This document shows positions 1 through 3,539 of a DNA stretch of 5,144 nt, piece after piece. A program made the position numbers and the translations under genes. The DNA is from JBGOUJ01 sp041477005 (GTDB lineage: Bacteria; Acidobacteriota; Terriglobia; Bryobacterales; JACQDG01): the NCBI GenBank assembly GCA_041477005.1, contig JBGOUJ010000566.1, positions 1-5,144 of the forward strand. The letters run 5' to 3'. The notes under the pieces are model-generated. The model was not told the DNA's origin. It was given only the letters and a program-made list of their open reading frames with translations, and did not search any database. The stretch's first letter is position 1. Every line of letters starts with the position of its first letter.

Positions 1-207
1 GGCCAGGTCTTTGTCGTACGCCCCACGGCAGGCGCCGGCTCCCCGCTGGACGTGCCGGGCGTGAACACTGACCTCTCTCGCCAGGAGATTGTCGGGCTGG
101 TCCGCGAGAGCCGTCGGTCGACAGAGCGCTTCCTCAAAGAGACGAGTTCGCCCAACCGGTTGCAGCCGACCCGCAGAGGGCGTGGGAGGCTGAACCGGAG
201 TCGTTAA
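1..207 (+). CDS. 3' end of an unidentified protein-coding gene (partial)
   Basis: Frame 1 is open from the first base to a TAA at 205-207 and gives 68 C-terminal residues; the start lies outside the window. Codons up to about residue 50 end mostly in G or C, as in the other genes here, which supports real coding. The readable part includes a VFVVRP strand and a DLSRQEIVGLVRESRR helix, and it ends in an arginine-rich tail (RRGRGRLNRSR). No catalytic motif is visible. A hydrophobic strand followed by a DLS..EI helix can occur at the C-terminus of patatin-like phospholipases, but this is only a weak resemblance and I do not assign a function. The gene converges on the cupin gene, and repeat copy A begins 23 nt after its stop. 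Confidence 0.55.
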   Translation, partial: GQVFVVRPTAGAGSPLDVPGVNTDLSRQEIVGLVRESRRSTERFLKETSSPNRLQPTRRGRGRLNRSR

Positions 208-230
208 CCTGCCGTATCGGCGTGTACGCT

Positions 231-336
231 GGAATTGAGAAATTGAGAAACGGAGGAATTGAGAAATGAAAACGCGTAGACCAGGGCGTGCCGGGTTGCG
301 GTGTTTTCATTCCTCCATTCCTCAATTCCTCAATTC
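231..336. repeat. Repeat copy A: long imperfect palindrome of AATTGAG-type octamers
   Basis: The left arm (231-273) consists of variants of an 8-nt unit (GGAATTGA / GAAATTGA) and ends in ATGAAAAC. The right arm (303-336) begins GTTTTCAT and is its reverse complement, apart from a few transitions and one extra 8-nt unit in the left arm. The stem is about 34 bp, and the GC-rich loop is 274-302. The element lies between two convergent gene ends, one stopping at 207 and the other at 433. It could fold as a hairpin in either transcript and might act as a bidirectional 3' end, but there is no T-run typical of an intrinsic terminator. A second copy lies at 2196-2374, so it is a dispersed repeat family and not a chance hairpin. 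No transposase is present in the window. Confidence 0.9.
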
Positions 337-348
337 TGACCCGCCTGA

Positions 349-416
349 GCGTGCGCCCTCCTCCGTCCAGGGGTAACACTCACCGAAGCAATGGGAACGC
401 CTTCCTCGTCCTCGTC
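349..416 (-). repeat. 68-nt conserved block of copy A, reading as an orphan protein tail
   Basis: This block matches 2443-2510 with no gaps and 61 of 68 bases identical. In the copy at 2443-2510 the block is in frame within the unknown 211-residue protein and encodes DEDEEGVPIASVSVT followed by GGRRRVHA. Here the same frame reads DEDEEGVPIASVSVT followed by PGRRRAHA and reaches a TGA in the hairpin at 330-332, but nothing upstream looks like the body of that protein. Three of the five altered codons differ only silently at the third base, which hints that the block was under coding constraint. It begins 16 nt beyond the cupin stop codon and is out of the cupin gene. It is best read either as the relic of a deleted paralogue or as a coding-capable part of the repeat unit itself. 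Confidence 0.8.
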
Positions 417-432
417 ACTGCGTGTGGCGAGG

Positions 433-885
433 CTACTTGTTCTTCGCCAGTGCAGCGTCAGGCGAGATTTCCTTCCCGTTCGCGTCCACGTAGTGGATAT
501 CGAAAGCCCCGTCGGAATAGACAAAAGCCGAGCAGGCCGAAGTGCACGTGAACTGATGAGCGTGTTTGCTCGGCATCATGGCGTAACCGCCCGAACCGAG
601 GGTCGCGCTGCTGCCGCCCTTCATTTCCACCTTCGCCGAGCCGCTCACGATCATGACGTGTTCGGTCGGTGTGTGCCAGTGCCAAGGGATCACGCAGCCG
701 GCTGTGCCCTTGAAAACGATCACCGACGGGCCTTTGGAAGGGTCCCCGCTTTCCACCGCCATGGTGATGCACGCCGGTAGCCCTGCCATTGGAGCGAGCT
801 TGTTCTCCGATAGCTTGCGGAGCACACCCATCTCTTCGGCATGGGCGATTGACAGACACGCGACTATCACTGCAGCGAATCTCAT
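433..885 (-). CDS. Exported small cupin-domain protein
   Basis: The protein has 150 residues. It begins with a short Sec-type leader (about residues 1-16, ending IAHA) and is therefore probably periplasmic. The rest is one cupin barrel. Motif 1 is at 63-82, with metal ligands H69 and H71 (WHWH), E75 and the closing G82; motif 2 is at about 99-112, with P105 and H110 (H108 also possible) as the fourth ligand. This is a complete His-His-Glu-His metal site. C114 and C118 in a CTSAC segment could form a disulfide after export. The C-terminus (HYVDANGKEI) is typical of small single-domain bacterial cupins annotated only at fold level, so substrate and reaction cannot be named. The ATG at 885 is supported by AGGAGG at 892-897, spaced 6 nt. 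It is transcribed alone, divergently from the serine hydrolase, and ends 16 nt before the conserved block of repeat copy A. Confidence 0.92.
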   Translation of the reverse strand: MRFAAVIVACLSIAHAEEMGVLRKLSENKLAPMAGLPACITMAVESGDPSKGPSVIVFKGTAGCVIPWHWHTPTEHVMIVSGSAKVEMKGGSSATLGSGGYAMMPSKHAHQFTCTSACSAFVYSDGAFDIHYVDANGKEISPDAALAKNK

Positions 886-891
886 AGCATC

Positions 892-897
892 CCTCCT
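892..897 (-). promoter_or_regulatory. Ribosome binding site of the cupin gene
   Basis: On the minus strand this reads AGGAGG, followed by 6 nt (GATGCT) and the ATG at 885. It is a near-perfect Shine-Dalgarno sequence and fixes the start codon. Confidence 0.85.
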
Positions 898-916
898 GCG
901 GAGATATCTCTTCCCA

Positions 917-945
917 AGTATACCCCGGGCGACGGCCTACTTCCA
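917..945 (-). promoter_or_regulatory. Candidate sigma70-type promoter of the cupin gene
   Basis: The minus strand carries TATACT at 917-922, five of six matches to the -10 consensus. A weak -35 (TGGAAG, 940-945) lies 17 nt upstream. Transcription would start near 910 and leave a leader of about 25 nt. The perfect 10-bp palindrome GAGATATCTC (901-910) lies at the predicted start and could be an operator, but 10 bp is short enough to arise by chance. Confidence 0.45.
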
Positions 946-965
946 GGTCGTCGGCGACCCGGAAG

Positions 966-994
966 TTGATACCTCAGTAAGGTGAAGGTATTCC
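966..994 (+). promoter_or_regulatory. Candidate promoter of the serine hydrolase gene
   Basis: TTGATA at 966-971 (five of six to the -35 consensus) is followed after 17 nt by TATTCC at 989-994 (three of six to the -10). It is oriented towards the gene starting at 1042 and would start transcription around 1001. The -10 is poor, so this is only a plausible site. It also counts against translation starting at the upstream GTG at 982, which would lie inside the promoter. Confidence 0.3.
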
Positions 995-1041
995 CTAAAA
1001 CAAGAGCGCTGAACCTCGCGAACGTGGGAAACTCAACGACT

Positions 1042-2211
1042 ATGGACCGCACACTGCTCGCAAGACGTTCGTTCCTCGCGCTTCCGCTTGTCCTGGCCGC
1101 CCTTGCGCCCTCGCTGCACGCCGAGAAAACCGTAACGTATTTCCCTCCGGCCGGTAAATGGCAGAAGAAATCGCCCGCCGAACTTGGGCTGGACGCCGCC
1201 AAGCTCCAGCAGGCGATCGAGTACGCGCGAGCCAGCGGCAGCAACTGGAACTTCGAGAAGGATCAGATCCGCACGTTCGGCGCGGCGCTCGGGCCATTGC
1301 CGAAGCAGCGCGCGGCGACCAACGGCATCCTCCTCCGTCACGGCTACATTGTCGCGGAGTTCGGCGATACGAAAGCAAATGATCCGGTCTACAGCGTCGC
1401 TAAAAGCTTTCTTTCGACCGTGTGCAGCCTTGCCGTCGAGCGCGGCCTCATCCAGGATGTCAACGATCCTGTCGCGAAGTTCATCCGCGACGGCGGCTAC
1501 GATTCGCCGCACAACGCCAAGATCACCTGGAAGCACCACCTCCAGCAGACCAGCGAATGGGAAGGCACGCTCTGGGGTAAGAACGCCGATTTTGTCGGCG
1601 TCGAGCAGTTCGGCAACGGCCAGCGCAAGCCACGTGCGATTCAAGAACCGGGCTCGTTCTATGAGTACAACGACGTCCGCATTAACCGGTTTTCCCTGTC
1701 GCTGCTGCGTCTGTTCGGCAAGGGCCTTCCCGAGGTTCTCAAGACCAGCATCATGGAGCCGATCGGCGCGTCGCAGGACTGGCGGTGGGTGGGCTATAAC
1801 AATTCGAACGTCGAGATCGGCGGGCGTCAGATCGGATCCGTCAGCGGCGGCACGCGCTGGGGCGGCGGCTTGTGGATCAACTCAGAGGACCTGGCGCGCT
1901 TCGGCCTGCTGATCCTCAACCATGGCAAGTGGGGCCAGCGCCAGCTCGTTTCCGAAAAATGGTTAAACGACGCCGTCGCACCGAGCGAGCACGGCCCCGA
2001 CTACGGCTACCTCTGGTGGCTGAATACAAAGAAGCAGCACTGGCCGAGCGGGCCGGCCTCGAGCTTCGCTGCCCTGGGGAACGGCTCGAACACCATCTGG
2101 ATCGACCCCGAGCACGACATCGTGTTCGTCTGGCACTGGCATCAGAATCAGGCAATGGACGGCATGGTCCAGCGGATCATGGCGGCGGTCAGACAGGAAT
2201 TGAGGAATTGA
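1042..2211 (+). CDS. Tat-exported serine hydrolase of the class C beta-lactamase / esterase family
   Basis: The protein has 389 residues counted from the ATG at 1042. It opens with a twin-arginine leader (ARRSFLAL at 7-14, hydrophobic to about 25, likely cleavage after SLHA at 27), so it should fold before export to the periplasm. The serine beta-lactamase/DD-peptidase-like domain follows: S118-V-A-K121 is the SxxK nucleophile motif, and Y209-N-D211 within PGSFYEYND takes the place of YxN. The third box, normally KTG or HxG, is replaced by N347-G-S ahead of the strand IWIDPEHDIVFV. The C-terminal half (RWGGGLWINSEDLARFGLL and YGYLWW) is typical of COG1680 hydrolases such as EstB- or NylB-like esterases and amidases. 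The substrate is unknown; beta-lactam resistance should not be assumed. A GTG at 982 extends the frame by 20 residues, but the Tat leader fits the ATG and GGGAA at 1026-1030 is a weak RBS. The last residues (QELRN) and the stop are encoded by repeat copy B. Confidence 0.93.
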   Translation: MDRTLLARRSFLALPLVLAALAPSLHAEKTVTYFPPAGKWQKKSPAELGLDAAKLQQAIEYARASGSNWNFEKDQIRTFGAALGPLPKQRAATNGILLRHGYIVAEFGDTKANDPVYSVAKSFLSTVCSLAVERGLIQDVNDPVAKFIRDGGYDSPHNAKITWKHHLQQTSEWEGTLWGKNADFVGVEQFGNGQRKPRAIQEPGSFYEYNDVRINRFSLSLLRLFGKGLPEVLKTSIMEPIGASQDWRWVGYNNSNVEIGGRQIGSVSGGTRWGGGLWINSEDLARFGLLILNHGKWGQRQLVSEKWLNDAVAPSEHGPDYGYLWWLNTKKQHWPSGPASSFAALGNGSNTIWIDPEHDIVFVWHWHQNQAMDGMVQRIMAAVRQELRN

Positions 2212-2374
2212 GGAATTGAGAAAGGGAGGAATTGAGAAAGGAAAACTCGTAGACGAGTGCGCGGCCGGGGTGTCGAGGAATTGAGGAATCGAGAAAGGGA
2301 GGAATTGAGAAATGAAAACGCGCGCCGGGGTGGGTTGTTTTCATTCCTCCATTCCTCAATTTCTCAATTTCTCA
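2196..2374. repeat. Repeat copy B: octamer palindrome with a duplicated left arm
   Basis: This is the same element as at 231-336, with the left arm present twice. 2202-2246 and 2275-2319 are 45-nt direct repeats differing at two positions. Each ends in GAAAAC and is followed by a GC-rich spacer containing GCCGGGGTG. The right arm (2337-2374) is the reverse complement of the second left arm, so either left arm could pair with it. The region 2196-2220 has three consecutive octamers of the GAGGAATT type. It sits between the convergent serine hydrolase and the unknown minus-strand gene and overlaps the hydrolase's last codons, including its TGA at 2209-2211. Confidence 0.92.
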
Positions 2375-2381
2375 GATCCGG

Positions 2382-3017
2382 TCAGTAGGGCCCGGACGGG
2401 GGTGTCAAGCCGTCCTCATTAGGTCGTTTCCCGTCCACAACAGCGTGCACCCTCCTGCGTCCGCCGGTAACACTCACGGAAGCAATGGGAACGCCCTCCT
2501 CGTCCTCGTCGAGCGTATCAATGAGGAAAAACGTAAACTCGCCGCATCTGTCAGAGCCGAGGCCCAAGCCTAGGGATTGCTCGAGTTCCTGTTCGGTGGG
2601 GTCCGATAGTGTGCCAGCATCACACTCGATGGAGCCCGTTTCGGGTACTGCGCGCCGCCACACGAACGCAATTTCCTTCCCTGCAGCCAAAGCGTTTTTG
2701 ACTTCAACAAAACGATTGTCGATCAAAATCGGCTGGTTCGAGCTTGCAGTGCCTATACGAACGATTGCCCGATCAGCCAGGGTATTAAGCGAGTACACGG
2801 TGAAGTGGTCACCGGGCCGGCTCCTGACGAGTTCCTGATGATACGACTCGTAGTCGGTGAAAGTGAACATAGTCCCTGATCCGCCGCCAGCGTAATAGTA
2901 GTGCCAGCCAAAAATCACGCCACTGTGCGCGAACTCCTGGCGCACTCGCTCGAGGTTCTCAGGTAGCAGAAGGTTGCGATAGGGCGTACTATCCCAGGCG
3001 GTCATTGAAATATCCAA
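2382..3017 (-). CDS. Unrecognised 211-residue protein with a repeat-encoded C-terminal tail
   Basis: I recognise no family. The product appears soluble and cytoplasmic, with no leader or membrane segment. It contains an aromatic, glycine-rich stretch (FGWHYYYAGGGSGTMFTF, about 39-56), then a mixed strand/helix region, then an acidic part (about 138-178), and from DEDEEGVPIASVSVT (about 168) a tail ending in SGPY. That tail up to GRRRVHA is encoded by the 68-nt block repeated at 349-416. The start chosen is TTG at 3017 because GGAG (3024-3027, minus strand) lies 6 nt upstream; an ATG four codons in (3005) has no such site. Base composition is visibly more AT-rich and codon use more mixed than in the flanking genes, which suggests acquired or fast-evolving DNA. 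The long frame, the RBS and the shared tail support a real gene. It could be an accessory protein of the immunity-protein type, but that is only a guess. Confidence 0.7.
   Translation of the reverse strand: MDISMTAWDSTPYRNLLLPENLERVRQEFAHSGVIFGWHYYYAGGGSGTMFTFTDYESYHQELVRSRPGDHFTVYSLNTLADRAIVRIGTASSNQPILIDNRFVEVKNALAAGKEIAFVWRRAVPETGSIECDAGTLSDPTEQELEQSLGLGLGSDRCGEFTFFLIDTLDEDEEGVPIASVSVTGGRRRVHAVVDGKRPNEDGLTPPSGPY
2443..2510 (-). repeat. 68-nt conserved block of copy B, in frame within the unknown gene
   Basis: This block is the partner of 349-416 (61 of 68 identical, no gaps) and encodes DEDEEGVPIASVSVT plus GGRRRVHA. Identity stops abruptly at 2510, where the protein body begins. On the other side, 2375-2442 (the remaining tail and stop) is about 55 nt longer than the corresponding stretch in copy A. 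The order block, then hairpin, is the same in both copies when read on the minus strand. Confidence 0.85.
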
Positions 3018-3023
3018 TACGTT

Positions 3024-3040
3024 CTCCAGCCCGACGGGCT
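3024..3040 (-). promoter_or_regulatory. RBS and adjacent hairpin before the unknown gene
   Basis: On the minus strand GGAG (3024-3027) lies 6 nt from the TTG start at 3017. Directly upstream is a perfect 6-bp stem with a one-base centre, AGCCCG-A-CGGGCT (3028-3040 on the plus strand). The stem abuts the Shine-Dalgarno sequence without covering it, so it may affect translation initiation or mRNA stability. Confidence 0.45.
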
Positions 3041-3085
3041 CACGGATATCTTCTGTCGCCGCACAAAGTCCAATCCATATCCGTG
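3041..3085. repeat. Nine-bp perfect inverted repeat in the leader of the unknown gene
   Basis: CACGGATAT (3041-3049) and ATATCCGTG (3077-3085) are exact reverse complements separated by 27 nt. A further ATATCC occurs at 3010-3015. The pair would lie in the 5' untranslated region of the minus-strand gene, or could be spaced half-sites for a DNA-binding protein. Apart from these elements and the candidate promoters, I see no gene in 3018-3330. Confidence 0.5.
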
Positions 3086-3107
3086 GAATTTCCTGGACGG
3101 GCCATTC

Positions 3108-3162
3108 ATTGTGGAATCCTTTCTCTCAGAATGCAACGCTCCATCTCACGTCATTCATTATA
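3108..3162 (-). promoter_or_regulatory. Candidate promoter elements for the unknown minus-strand gene
   Basis: The minus strand has a perfect TATAAT at 3157-3162 but no convincing -35 upstream of it. A second possibility is TTGCAT (3131-3136) with CACAAT (3108-3113) at 17-nt spacing. Either would give a leader of roughly 90-135 nt that includes the inverted repeat at 3041-3085. The sequence alone does not decide between them. Confidence 0.3.
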
Positions 3163-3296
3163 CTCTACCAGGAACACATGCTGGGCCGGTTGCCATTGCA
3201 GCCCGCGCGATCGGTTGGGGGACTTGCCTGTTCCTGCTGAAGTCACGCAGGGTGGCGACTCATGGCTGGACTGTTCGGGGGGCTCGGAATATTTTC

Positions 3297-3325
3297 TTGA
3301 CAGGCCGCCCCCCATCCCCTATCTT
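3297..3325 (+). promoter_or_regulatory. Sigma70-type promoter driving the cobalamin riboswitch
   Basis: A perfect TTGACA (3297-3302) is followed by a 17-nt spacer and TATCTT (3320-3325, four of six). Transcription would start about 3331-3333, exactly at the 5' side of the predicted riboswitch P1 helix. This agreement with an independently recognised RNA makes the call stronger than the motifs alone. Confidence 0.7.
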
Positions 3326-3330
3326 GGAGG

Positions 3331-3495
3331 GGCCTGCTAAAACCGAACCTGCGTTTTCGGTAAACTGGAAGCCCGTGTAAATCGGGCACGGCCCCGCCAC
3401 TGTGAGCGTGGAGGGCGGCACATGGAAGCCACTGCCTCGAAGTCCGGGGTGGGAAGGCGTGCCGGCCCGTTGAAGCGCAAGTCAGGAGACAGACC
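3331..3495 (+). ncRNA. Cobalamin (AdoCbl-type) riboswitch aptamer
   Basis: The conserved core is present in order. A hairpin ACCGAA/TTCGGT (3342-3347/3356-3361) is followed by TAAACTGGAAGCCCG with the P3 arm (GCCCG...CGGGC, 3371-3385). Then come GGCCCCGCCACTGTGA (about 3390-3404), GCCACTG (3428-3434), GGGAAGGC (3451-3458), and the B12 box AAGTCAGGAGAC (3479-3490). A P1 helix is possible between 3331-3336 and 3490-3495 with one mismatch. The aptamer binds cobalamin in nascent or free mRNA and would repress the downstream gene when B12 is plentiful. It precedes the BtuB-like receptor by 44 nt. The outer ends are approximate. Confidence 0.96.
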
Positions 3496-3502
3496 GAAGG
3501 CG

Positions 3503-3537
3503 CTCTCTCGGAAACTCCTACGCGGGTAGGGAGAGAG
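3503..3537 (+). promoter_or_regulatory. RBS-sequestering hairpin (riboswitch expression platform)
   Basis: CTCTCTC (3503-3509) can pair with GAGAGAG (3531-3537), and inside it CCTAC (3517-3521) pairs with GTAGG (3526-3530) around a GCGG loop. Together these bury the Shine-Dalgarno sequence AGGGAG (3528-3533), which lies 6 nt from the ATG at 3540. No T-run follows, so control is probably at translation initiation and not by termination. Confidence 0.65.
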
Positions 3538-3539
3538 AA

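Noticed and set aside
231..336. Standard intrinsic terminator
   Set aside because: The stem is far longer than usual, AT-rich at many positions and not followed by a T-run. A 3'-end role remains possible, but the canonical signature is absent.
134..551. Short open frames through repeat copy A on both strands
   Set aside because: They read through hairpin arms or across the cupin's 3' end and have no RBS or domain. Only the short tail segment shared with 2443-2510 is of interest, and it is listed as a repeat block.
982..1041. GTG at 982 as start of the serine hydrolase
   Set aside because: It would place 20 unrelated residues before a well-formed Tat leader, lacks a Shine-Dalgarno sequence and lies inside the candidate promoter. 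The ATG at 1042 is preferred.
1033..1644. A 203-codon minus-strand frame opposite the serine hydrolase
   Set aside because: It is a composition-driven shadow of a gene with clear catalytic motifs, and no family features are seen.
2196..2374. CRISPR-like array
   Set aside because: The repeats are 8-nt units and two long arms in inverted arrangement, without unique spacers of constant length and without cas genes.
3005..3380. Two plus-strand open frames (3005-3340 and 3111-3380)
   Set aside because: They cross the candidate promoters and enter the riboswitch. They have no convincing RBS and their translations look non-coding.
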